Shown here: one piece after another, positions 15,298 to 23,028 of the stretch | Position numbering within the stretch: position 1 is the first letter of the stretch | How the letters are laid out: each line of letters starts with the position of its first letter | NCBI GenBank assembly: GCA_019424865.1 | Contig: JAHYYS010000005.1 | Span: 1 to 55,264, forward strand | Origin: a bacterium | GTDB lineage: Bacteria; Bacillota; Clostridia; Oscillospirales; Oscillospiraceae | Length of the DNA: 55,264 nucleotides | Direction: 5' to 3' | Program-made: the position numbers and the translations under genes | The notes under the pieces: generated by a model | What the model saw: only the letters and a program-made list of their open reading frames with translations | Told to the model about the DNA's origin: nothing | Databases searched by the model: none

Positions 15298-16320
15298 TCA
15301 CAAAATCAGCATGGCATCGCCAAAGCTGAAAAAGCGGTAGCGCTGTTCCACAGCCTCCCGATAGGCGGCCAGCACATGCTCCCGCCCGGCCAGGGCGGAC
15401 ACCAGCATAATCAGGGTGGACTGGGGGAGATGAAAATTGGTGATCAGCCCGTCCAGAACCTTGAAGCGATAGCCGGGATAGATGAAGATGTTCGTCCAGC
15501 CGGAGCGCTCGGTCAGGGTGCCGTCCTCGGCGGCGAAGCTCTCGATGGTGCGGCAGGAGGTGGTGCCCACGCAGATGACCCGCCCTCCGTTCTTCCGGGT
15601 CTGGTTGATGGCGTCGGCGGTCTCCTGGGAGATCATGCAGAACTCCGAGTGCATCTCGTGGTCCTGAATATTTTCCGCCTTCACCGGGCGGAAGGTCCCA
15701 AGCCCCACATGCAGGGTGACATAGCACACCCGGACCCCCATGTCCTGCACCTGGCGGAGCAGCTCCGGCGTGAAATGCAGGCCGGCGGTGGGGGCGGCCG
15801 CCGAGCCCATCACCCGGGAGTAGACCGTCTGATACCGCTCGTTGTCCTGAAGCTCCGCCTTGATATAGGGGGGGAGAGGCATCTTGCCCAGCCGCTCCAG
15901 CACCTCCAGAAAGATACCCTCATACTGAAAGCGGACCAGACGTTTCCCGTCCTCCACCTCCGCCTCAATCCGGGCGGTGAGCTCGCCGTCCCCAAATAGG
16001 ACCTGGGCCCCCGGCTTGAGCTTCCGGCCCGGGCGGACCAGACACTCCCACAGGTTGTCCCCTTTGTCGGTGAGCAGCAGTACCTCGCATACCCCTCCGG
16101 TGGGCCGGTGGCCGATAAGCCGGGCGGGCAGTACCCGGGAGTCGTTGAGCACCAGACAGTCCCCGGGGCGAAGGAACTGGGGCAGATCATAAAAATGGTG
16201 GTGGCCGGTCTGACCGGTCCGCTTGTCCAGCGTCAGCAGCCGGGAGGCGTCCCGCCGGTCCAGAGGAGTCTGGGCAATCAGCTCCTCCGGAAGGTCAAAG
16301 TCAAAATCAGAAGTTTTCAA
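15298..16320 (-). CDS. queA: S-adenosylmethionine:tRNA ribosyltransferase-isomerase
   Basis: QueA transfers and isomerises the ribosyl group of S-adenosylmethionine onto preQ1 in tRNA position 34, giving epoxyqueuosine. The 340-residue length and motifs match the family: the N-terminal DFDFDLPEELIAQTPL with R-D-A-S-R-L, CLVLNDSRVLPARL, GSAAAPTAGLHFTP, and C-terminal TNFHLPQSTLIMLVSALAGR. Its partner tgt lies 11 kb away on the other strand. The start ATG at 16320 lies 27 bases after the SpoIID-like gene's stop, so the two may be co-transcribed. Confidence 0.97.
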   Translation of the reverse strand: MKTSDFDFDLPEELIAQTPLDRRDASRLLTLDKRTGQTGHHHFYDLPQFLRPGDCLVLNDSRVLPARLIGHRPTGGVCEVLLLTDKGDNLWECLVRPGRKLKPGAQVLFGDGELTARIEAEVEDGKRLVRFQYEGIFLEVLERLGKMPLPPYIKAELQDNERYQTVYSRVMGSAAAPTAGLHFTPELLRQVQDMGVRVCYVTLHVGLGTFRPVKAENIQDHEMHSEFCMISQETADAINQTRKNGGRVICVGTTSCRTIESFAAEDGTLTERSGWTNIFIYPGYRFKVLDGLITNFHLPQSTLIMLVSALAGREHVLAAYREAVEQRYRFFSFGDAMLIL

Positions 16321-16347
16321 TGGTGATCGCCTTTCTCTGTGGTGAAA

Positions 16348-18153
16348 TTAGGAATCATAGGGCTCCACGCGGGTGCCGGGGAAATAGAACTCCACAATCT
16401 CCTCGCCGGTGTAGCCCAGCCGGGCCATGGCGTTGGCGCCGTACTGGCTCAGCCCGATCTGGTGTCCCCAGCCGGCTCCGTCAAAGACATAGGAGCTGCC
16501 GGAGACCGTGACGGTCCCGCCCCCCTCGTTGCTGCCGCCGGAGCTGCCGGAGCCCGGTTCCAGGGCGGAGACAGAGCCCGAGCCGGAGATCGTGTACAGA
16601 TCATCGCCGGCCTGGGAGACCGTCCCGCTGCCCGAGATCACATACAGCCCGTCAGTACCGGACACAGAGCCGGAGCCGTTGACCAGGTAGCCATCCCCGG
16701 AGGAGGGGCTGCTGCCCCCCACGGTGACAGTCTGATCGTTGACGGTGAAGCGGATGGAGCGCAGGCCAAAGGTAGTGCGGATGTCTGTTTTTGCAGAGCC
16801 GCTGCCGGTGGAGCGGAACGTGTTGGTGCTGCCGTTTTTCCAGTGGACCACGATTTTCAATACGTTGCCCAGTTCAGAGTAGGTCAGCTCCAGATGATCG
16901 ATGGAGGTGTTGACCCCGTAGCCATAGCCCTGAAGCCGGCTGGCCAGGGAGGAGGCGGTGTAGCTGACCGTCCAGGAGGAGTAGGGGTTTAAATCGGCAA
17001 TAGTGGACTCGTAAGGGTCAATGACGCCGCACAGATAGGGGTAATCCCCGGGATCGTTGCTGCCCCAGACATTGGCGACCTCCTCGCTGGCTCCGCCGTG
17101 ACTGGAGGAGTAGTATGTCTCGGCCAGGGTGTTCTCGTACCACAGTACCATGCCTGCGGTTTCCTCCACAGCCTGGTCGCTGGTCTCGCTGGGACCATAG
17201 TCTGTCCGGTTGCTGCCCGCGCCATGGTAGACTTGACAGTAGTCAGTGTTGCACACGTCAAAGCCCAAACTGTTGTGGGTGCCCAGGTTGACCAAGGCGT
17301 AGGTCCGGGCGCAGATGGACTGGGCCTTCAGGGCCTCCAGCGGCCAGCTTCGGCCCATCTCATAGCAGGCGACGCCTTTCACATAGTTCTCCAGGTCCAG
17401 GACGTTGGCTACCGTCAGGTTGCCCCCGTCAATGCGCTGATAGGTGAAGCCGCCCCGGTACTTGAAGCCCAGGAACCAGGTGCGCACATCGTCCTCGCCG
17501 GTGACATCGGGCAGCACGGCAAAGGTGGGGGAGGAGCTGTTGTCATACTGAAACAGAATGTTGTCAGTTCCGGTCTCCACCACATTGATCCCATAGGAAC
17601 TGGTGCCCACAATGGTGCCCTGGGTCATGGAATCCAGCGCGGCCTGGGCATCCGCCTTGGTGAGGTAGGAGCCCACCCGGACCTGATATGCCCCGTTGAC
17701 CCAGGCCACAAAGCCGCCGTAGACCTGGGCGTCGGCCGCCGCATCCCGGTAAACCGCATAGGAGCCCGGAATCTGAATGTGATAGCAGCCCACCGCAATG
17801 TCGCTGGTGATCTGGCTGGAATAGGTGGTCTTGCCCAGGGAGGAGACATAGCCGTAATAGAGGTTCTGGGTCTTCAAAACGGCAATCTGGGTTATGTCCT
17901 CATCGGTGCGGCCCAGCTCCACAAAATTCAGATCGTCGTCATAGTACCCAAAGCGATAGCCGGAGCCATAGCCGGTGTTGTTTTCCAGGTGGGCCGCCTC
18001 CATCGTCCCCTGAGCCACGTGGCTGCTGGTGGAGGCCAGCCCCACCCGAATCATAATCTCGCCGTCGTCATTGGTGGTGGCCGCCCAGCTGACCGGGACG
18101 CATAGAATAATTGCAAGGAGGACGGCGGCAAGCTGCATAAATCTTTTTCTCAT
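16348..18153 (-). CDS. SpoIID/LytB-domain lytic transglycosylase-like protein with internal repeats
   Basis: A 601-residue secreted protein with an N-terminal signal (RKRFMQLAAVLLAIIL). Residues about 160-190 resemble a SPOR domain (YQVRVGSYLTKADAQAAL). The SpoIID domain has the expected glutamate in YEMGRSWPLEALKAQ, a histidine-rich TYYSSSHGGASEEV segment, and the terminal GAGWGHQIGLSQYGANAMA motif. Between the two halves lies an insert with three Ser/Gly repeats (GSGSVSGT, ISGSGTVSQAG, ISGSGSVSALE). It should cleave glycan strands of peptidoglycan, possibly during engulfment or spore work. The start chosen is ATG 18153, because the upstream ATG at 18165 itself supplies its GGAG site. Confidence 0.88.
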   Translation of the reverse strand: MRKRFMQLAAVLLAIILCVPVSWAATTNDDGEIMIRVGLASTSSHVAQGTMEAAHLENNTGYGSGYRFGYYDDDLNFVELGRTDEDITQIAVLKTQNLYYGYVSSLGKTTYSSQITSDIAVGCYHIQIPGSYAVYRDAAADAQVYGGFVAWVNGAYQVRVGSYLTKADAQAALDSMTQGTIVGTSSYGINVVETGTDNILFQYDNSSSPTFAVLPDVTGEDDVRTWFLGFKYRGGFTYQRIDGGNLTVANVLDLENYVKGVACYEMGRSWPLEALKAQSICARTYALVNLGTHNSLGFDVCNTDYCQVYHGAGSNRTDYGPSETSDQAVEETAGMVLWYENTLAETYYSSSHGGASEEVANVWGSNDPGDYPYLCGVIDPYESTIADLNPYSSWTVSYTASSLASRLQGYGYGVNTSIDHLELTYSELGNVLKIVVHWKNGSTNTFRSTGSGSAKTDIRTTFGLRSIRFTVNDQTVTVGGSSPSSGDGYLVNGSGSVSGTDGLYVISGSGTVSQAGDDLYTISGSGSVSALEPGSGSSGGSNEGGGTVTVSGSSYVFDGAGWGHQIGLSQYGANAMARLGYTGEEIVEFYFPGTRVEPYDS

Positions 18154-18191
18154 GATAGGCTCCATTTCTCTGTTTCATCTGATTCGTTCTA

Positions 18192-18220
18192 TTGACACTC
18201 ACCGGCAAACATGGTAGGAT
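18192..18220 (+). promoter_or_regulatory. Promoter of the lysine riboswitch operon
   Basis: TTGACA (18192-18197) and TAGGAT (18215-18220) are separated by 17 bases. The riboswitch begins about 20 bases further on, consistent with a start near 18227. Confidence 0.8.
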
Positions 18221-18240
18221 AAAGCATAAAATATGCAGGA

Positions 18241-18407
18241 TAGAGGTCGCGGCTTACATCAGTAAGCGTGGTAAGGGAACCGGCTCCCGTTTCAGCCACG
18301 CCGAAAGGGGAGGCCGCCGAAGAGCTCCTCCGCCGGAGGAGGCGGGCTCTGGTCGTATGGTGAACAGCCATGCGACTGTCATCAGTGGAACTGATGGAGC
18401 GCTGTCT
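18241..18407 (+). ncRNA. Lysine riboswitch (L-box)
   Basis: The 419 bases between the SpoIID-like gene and asd hold this element and a terminator. Consensus L-box blocks are readable in order: AGGTCGCGGC, an AGTAAG segment, CCGAAAGGGGAGGCCGCCGA, then GGTCGTATGGTGAACAGCCA, GCGACTGTCATCAGTGGAAC and TGATGGAGCGCTGTC. Lysine binding should favour the downstream terminator and shut down asd-dapA-dapB, which make the diaminopimelate/lysine precursor. Confidence 0.95.
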
Positions 18408-18464
18408 GCTTTTGTGAATATACTGCCGGCTGTCTCAGCACGCTACAGTCGACATTATAGTACA

Positions 18465-18501
18465 AAATCAGCCGCTTGAAAAGCCGCTGATTTATTTTTT
18501 T
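18465..18501 (+). terminator. Riboswitch-controlled terminator
   Basis: AAATCAGC-C-GCTT pairs with AAGC-C-GCTGATTT around GAA with one internal mismatch, followed by ATTTTTTT. It lies between the lysine aptamer and asd, so it is the likely expression platform. Confidence 0.88.
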
Positions 18502-18584
18502 CTGTATCAAGTGCAGGAGGGCGGGTTCATCATCGCCCTGTGTTGGTCATAAAATATCCTGCGCCATTTGGGAGGTAGATTGAA

Positions 18585-19676
18585 GTGGAAAAAAAGTACA
18601 AAGTTGGCGTAATCGGCGGTACGGGCATGGTGGGGCAGCGCTTTGTTACCCTGATGGAGCATCACCCCTGGTTCCAGCTTGCGGTGATTGCCGCCAGTTC
18701 CCGTTCGGCGGGCAAGACCTATGAACAGGCAGTGGCCGGCCGCTGGGCCATGAAGACCCCCATTCCGGAGGAGGCCAAGGGGCTTGTCGTGCTGGACGCC
18801 CAGGCGGATGTGGAGAAGATTGCCGGCCAGGTGGACTTTGTATTCTGCGCGGTGGATATGAAGAAAGAGGAGATTCGCGCACTGGAGGAGGCCTATGCCA
18901 GGGCCGAGTGTCCCGTGGTGTCCAACAACTCCGCCCACCGGTGGACCGACGACGTGCCCATGGTGGTGCCCGAGCTGAATCCGGAGCACCTGAAGGTCAT
19001 TCCCGCCCAGCGCAAACGCCTTGGTACCCAGCGCGGGTTTATCGCCGTCAAGTCCAACTGCTCCATCCAGTCCTATGCCCCCGCGCTGCACCCGCTGCTG
19101 AAGTACGGCATCGACAAGGTGCTGGTGTGCACCTATCAGGCCATCTCCGGGGCGGGCAAGACCTTTGAGCGCTGGCCCGAGATGGTGGATAACCTGATCC
19201 CCTATATCGGCGGCGAGGAGGAAAAGAGCGAGCAGGAGCCCCTGAAGGTCTGGGGCAGGGTAGAGGACGGAAAGATTGTCAAAGCCGCTTCCCCCGCCAT
19301 TACCGCCCAGTGCCTGCGGGTGCCGGTGTCCGACGGCCACACGGCGGCCGTGTTTGTCTCCTTTAAGGGGGAGAAGCCCACCGAGGCACAGATTAAGGTC
19401 GAGTGGGCCAGCTTCCAGGGCCGTCCCCAGGAGCTGAAGCTTCCCTCCGCCCCCAAGCAGTTCCTCCACTACTTTGAGGAGCCCGACCGTCCCCAGGCCA
19501 AGCTGGACCGGGAGCTGGAGGGCGGCATGGCCATCTCGCTGGGCCGCCTGCGCCCCGATACCCAGTATGACTACAAGTTTGTGGGCCTGAGCCACAATAC
19601 CCTGCGGGGCGCCGCCGGCGGCGCGGTGCTGCTGGCCGAGCTGCTGTGCGCCGAGGGGTATATGGACCGCAAATAA
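18585..19676 (+). CDS. asd: Aspartate-semialdehyde dehydrogenase, archaeal/fungal type
   Basis: Asd reduces aspartyl phosphate to aspartate semialdehyde with NADPH. The 363-residue protein has GGTGMVGQRF for NADP, the nucleophile C159 (KSNCSIQ) and the base H252 (VSDGHTAAV). The pattern VKSNCSIQ and the length belong to the archaeal/fungal subclass rather than the usual bacterial USG-1-like form. It starts with GTG, eight bases after GGGAGGT, and is first in the riboswitch operon with dapA and dapB. Confidence 0.95.
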   Translation: MEKKYKVGVIGGTGMVGQRFVTLMEHHPWFQLAVIAASSRSAGKTYEQAVAGRWAMKTPIPEEAKGLVVLDAQADVEKIAGQVDFVFCAVDMKKEEIRALEEAYARAECPVVSNNSAHRWTDDVPMVVPELNPEHLKVIPAQRKRLGTQRGFIAVKSNCSIQSYAPALHPLLKYGIDKVLVCTYQAISGAGKTFERWPEMVDNLIPYIGGEEEKSEQEPLKVWGRVEDGKIVKAASPAITAQCLRVPVSDGHTAAVFVSFKGEKPTEAQIKVEWASFQGRPQELKLPSAPKQFLHYFEEPDRPQAKLDRELEGGMAISLGRLRPDTQYDYKFVGLSHNTLRGAAGGAVLLAELLCAEGYMDRK

Positions 19677-19734
19677 ATCTGCGGCACAAGTCTTAAATTC
19701 TGATTCTCGATTGTGATTAGAAAGGGTGCATGTT

Positions 19735-20622
19735 ATGAGAACTCCAGTTTTTACCGGATCCTGTCCTGCCCTGGCCACCCCATTTGATGAAAACGGAAAT
19801 ATTAACTATGATGCCTTCGGCCGCCTGATTGACGCGCAGATTGCCGCCGGCGTGGACGCGGTATGCGTTTGCGGCACCACGGGCGAGTCGGCCACCATGT
19901 CCATCCGGGAGCACATTGCCGCGGTGGAATTCTGCGTCAAGCGTGTCAATCATCGGGTCAAGGTGATTGCCGGCGCCGGCAGCAACGATACCTCTGCCGC
20001 CGTCTACCTGTCCCAGCACGCCCAGGACTCCGGGGCCGATGCCCTGCTCCATGTGACCCCCTACTATAACAAGGCCAGCCAGACCGGCCTGATTAAGCAC
20101 TATGAGTACATTGCTGAGCGGACCGAGCTGCCCATCATCCTCTATAACGTGCCCAGCCGCACCGGCGTCTCCTTTACGGCCGAGACCTACAAGGTGCTCT
20201 CAGAGAACCCAAAGATCAACGGGGTCAAGGAGGCCAGCGGAAATTTCTCCCTGCTGGCCCACACCCGCTATCTGTGCCCGGATGACTTTTATATCTGGTC
20301 CGGCAATGACGACCAGGTGGTTCCCATGATGTCCCTGGGGGCCAAGGGCGTCATCTCCGTGGTGTCCAATATTGCCCCGGAGGTCATGGTGAAGATGAGC
20401 CATCTGTGTCTGGAGGGGAACTTTGAGGAGGCTGCCAAGCTGCAGATCCAGTACATGGATCTGATTGACGCCCTGTTCTGCGAGGTTAACCCCATCCCCG
20501 TCAAGACCGCCATGAACCTGATGGGCATGGAGGCCGGCCCCCTGCGCCTGCCTCTGTGCGAGATGTCTGAGAAGAATCAGGCTGTCCTGCGCGCCTCCAT
20601 GGAGCGCATGGGTCTGCTGTAA
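19735..20622 (+). CDS. dapA: 4-hydroxy-tetrahydrodipicolinate synthase
   Basis: DapA condenses pyruvate with aspartate semialdehyde. The 295-residue TIM-barrel protein shows GTTGESATM, Y137 (LYNVPSRTG) and the Schiff-base lysine K165 (GVKEASGN). I take ATG 19735, which has AAAGGG eight bases upstream; an in-frame GTG at 19726 would add three residues and overlap that site. It lies between asd and dapB and is under the lysine riboswitch. Confidence 0.96.
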   Translation: MRTPVFTGSCPALATPFDENGNINYDAFGRLIDAQIAAGVDAVCVCGTTGESATMSIREHIAAVEFCVKRVNHRVKVIAGAGSNDTSAAVYLSQHAQDSGADALLHVTPYYNKASQTGLIKHYEYIAERTELPIILYNVPSRTGVSFTAETYKVLSENPKINGVKEASGNFSLLAHTRYLCPDDFYIWSGNDDQVVPMMSLGAKGVISVVSNIAPEVMVKMSHLCLEGNFEEAAKLQIQYMDLIDALFCEVNPIPVKTAMNLMGMEAGPLRLPLCEMSEKNQAVLRASMERMGLL

Positions 20623-20685
20623 GGGGCCGATCCGCTTGACTAAGCTGCCGGCCGGACGGCGCGGCGGACAAAGGAGTGTTTTCCT

Positions 20686-21441
20686 ATGCTGAAGATAATC
20701 ATTTCGGGCTGCAACGGCCACATGGGACGGGTAGTGGCCGAGCTGTGCGCGGCGGATGCCCAGGTGGAGGTGATGGCCGGCTTCGACGTGCTGGGCTCCA
20801 GCGATCGGGAGTTTCCGGTCTATTCCTCGCCCGCGCAGCTGGAGACCGGGGCGGACGCGGTGATTGATTTCTCCTCGCCCGCGGCGCTGGACGGCCTGCT
20901 GGAGTTTGCGCGCCGCACCGGAACCCCCCTGGTGCTGGCCACCACCGGCTATACGCCCGAACAAGTGGCTAAAATCGGTGCCGCCGCCCAGGAGGTGCCC
21001 ATTTTCCGCTCGGCCAATATGTCTCTGGGGATCAATGTACTGCTGGAGCTGGTGAAAAAGGCCGCCTCGATTCTGGGGGACAGCTATGATATTGAGATTG
21101 TGGAGCGTCACCATCGCCGCAAGGTGGACGCCCCCAGCGGCACCGCCCTGATGATCGCCGATGCGGCGGCGGAGGCCTGCGGCCATGAGACGGAGTACGT
21201 ATATGAGCGTCACAGTGTCCGCCATCCCCGGGAGAAAAAGGAGATTGGCATCTCAGCTGTCCGGGGCGGAACCATTGTAGGCGAGCACGAGATTATCTTT
21301 GCCGGCCATGACGAGGTGATGGAGATCAAGCACACCGCCCTCTCCCGGGAAATCTTCGCCCAGGGGGCGCTGGAAGCCGCCAAGTTTATGGCTTCGGTGA
21401 AACGTCCCGGCCTGTACGATATGAGCCAGCTGGTGAAATAA
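20686..21441 (+). CDS. dapB: 4-hydroxy-tetrahydrodipicolinate reductase
   Basis: DapB reduces the DapA product with NAD(P)H. The 251-residue protein has the dinucleotide loop SGCNGHMGR, the DFSSP segment, and the DapB signature with its paired histidines (VERHHRRKVDAPSGTALMI), where the lysine and histidines act in catalysis. RGGTIVGEHEIIFAG and the C-terminal GLYDM complete the family match. It is third in the asd-dapA-dapB operon and is followed by a strong terminator. Confidence 0.97.
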   Translation: MLKIIISGCNGHMGRVVAELCAADAQVEVMAGFDVLGSSDREFPVYSSPAQLETGADAVIDFSSPAALDGLLEFARRTGTPLVLATTGYTPEQVAKIGAAAQEVPIFRSANMSLGINVLLELVKKAASILGDSYDIEIVERHHRRKVDAPSGTALMIADAAAEACGHETEYVYERHSVRHPREKKEIGISAVRGGTIVGEHEIIFAGHDEVMEIKHTALSREIFAQGALEAAKFMASVKRPGLYDMSQLVK

Positions 21442-21449
21442 CAGAAGAA

Positions 21450-21483
21450 GAGCGGCAGCCCGACGGGCTGCCGCTCCCCTTTC
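21450..21483 (+). terminator. Terminator of the asd-dap operon
   Basis: GAGCGGCAGCCCG (21450-21462) and CGGGCTGCCGCTC (21464-21476) form a long GC-rich stem followed by CCCTTT. It sits between dapB and a convergent LysR gene. Confidence 0.85.
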
Positions 21484-21500
21484 GGAATCCGCATTCTGTA

Positions 21501-22394
21501 TCAGACCTGCGCGGTGTCGGTCTGAAGGATCTCTTCCAGCAGCGCGAAAAAACGGCGCAGGATGGGGCTGCTTTGTTCGGACAGGTACGCCACCCCAAAG
21601 GAGAGGGGGTGGCAGTCCGTCAGCGGAATATACCGCAGACCGGGCAGCCGGACCGGCGGGAGATCGGCCATTACGGCAAAGGTGAAGCCGGACTCCGCCA
21701 TGGAACAGATAATCTCCAGATTGTCGCAGAAAAGCATTTGGTCAGGGCCGCGCCCCGCTGTAAGCTGGTTTTGGACGGCAAACAGCCCGGGAGGGCAAGC
21801 GGGCGGCGTGCAGACGGCGATGCGCCCATACTCCTTCAGCTGCGGGATGGTAAGCTGGCTGTACTCGGCCAGGGGATAATCTGCACTGCATACGCAGACA
21901 ATAGGGCGGCGGATCAGTTCCCGATAGCTGGCCCGCTTGGGTGCGGTGTCCTGATAAGAGAACATAACCTGGATATCTCCGTCGGCAAGCTGGGTTTCCA
22001 GGGAGGCGAAGGGGATAAGCCGCAGCACAGGCAGCAGCTGCGGCTCCTCCTGGCGCAGCTGTGCCAGAACAGAGGTGAACAGACGCAGCTCCATAAAGTC
22101 CCGGCAGCCCACGCCAAACCGCATGGGAAGGGCCTGCTGATATGCCTTCAGCCTTGCCTTGGACAGCCCTGACAGCCGGAGCATCTCGCTGGCATACTGG
22201 GTGAACAGATGCCCGGCCTGGGTCAGGCGGACGCTCTTGCTGCTCCGGTGGAAGAGCTTGACGCCCAGCTCGTCCTCCAGTGCGTTGATCTGATGACTGA
22301 CGGCGGGCTGTGTGATGCAAAGCTGCTCGGCTGCGCGGGAGAAATTCAAGAAATTTGAGACGGACATGAAGCATTCCAATTGTGTAGTATTCAA
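21501..22394 (-). CDS. LysR-family transcriptional regulator
   Basis: A 297-residue LysR-type regulator. The helix-turn-helix is typical (FSRAAEQLCITQPAVSHQIN, then LEDELGVKLFHRS). The effector domain follows from about residue 80. I take TTG at 22394, giving the family-typical N terminus MNTTQLECF with GGGGGA seven bases upstream; an ATG at 22430 would add 12 atypical residues. It is divergent from the marR-ABC operon, but LysR and MarR control of the same exporter is not certain. Target and inducer unknown. Confidence 0.88.
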   Translation of the reverse strand: MNTTQLECFMSVSNFLNFSRAAEQLCITQPAVSHQINALEDELGVKLFHRSSKSVRLTQAGHLFTQYASEMLRLSGLSKARLKAYQQALPMRFGVGCRDFMELRLFTSVLAQLRQEEPQLLPVLRLIPFASLETQLADGDIQVMFSYQDTAPKRASYRELIRRPIVCVCSADYPLAEYSQLTIPQLKEYGRIAVCTPPACPPGLFAVQNQLTAGRGPDQMLFCDNLEIICSMAESGFTFAVMADLPPVRLPGLRYIPLTDCHPLSFGVAYLSEQSSPILRRFFALLEEILQTDTAQV

Positions 22395-22560
22395 AAAAAT
22401 TCCCCCTGTATGAGACCTGTTTTTGTACAATATAAAAGTTCGATAAAAATCTTTTATACATGATAACAGATTTGAATTTCACAAGCAAGTTTCTTTATGC
22501 TATAAACAATAAGGATCAAAATAATTTCGATAAAAACTAATTGGAGAGGGGTGACATGCA

Positions 22561-23013
22561 GTGGGGGAGGATCTGAGGCGGATGGCCCGCAAGAACCGGC
22601 AGATCAGCATCCAGCTGGAGCTGCTGGCCAATAGGGCCCTGGCGCAAACAGGGATCACGGCGGTACAGGCTGACGTGCTCCTTTTTATTTTGAACCACGC
22701 CGAAGAGGGAACCTCTCTGACAGATATCCATCAGGCATTCGGCTACTCCATGGCGGCGATCTCTTCACTGCTCAAGCGGCTTCGGGAGAAGGGCTATGTG
22801 CGTGTGGAACATTGCCGGGAGGATGACCGGCGCAAGCTTCTGTTCGGCACAGAAAAGGGCGAGCAGGTGCGGGAGTTTCTGGATTGTGCCATCTGCACGG
22901 CCCAGGAGCAGCTGTGCTGCGGCTTTTCCGCGGAGGAGCTGAATGTACTGGAGCAGATGCAGCAAAAGATGCTGGGAAACTTGTCTCAGCTCATGGAGAA
23001 ACATAGAACATAG
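22561..23013 (+). CDS. MarR-family regulator
   Basis: A 150-residue MarR-type winged-helix protein: helix-turn-helix at about 50-80 (TSLTDIHQAFGYSMAAISSL, then LKRLREKGYVRVEHCREDDR) with a helical dimerisation C terminus. It begins with GTG after GAGAGGGG. The stop is 15 bases before the first ABC half-transporter, the usual layout for a local repressor of a drug exporter. The ligand is unknown. Confidence 0.9.
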   Translation: MGEDLRRMARKNRQISIQLELLANRALAQTGITAVQADVLLFILNHAEEGTSLTDIHQAFGYSMAAISSLLKRLREKGYVRVEHCREDDRRKLLFGTEKGEQVREFLDCAICTAQEQLCCGFSAEELNVLEQMQQKMLGNLSQLMEKHRT

Positions 23014-23028
23014 GGAGGAAACAAAGTT

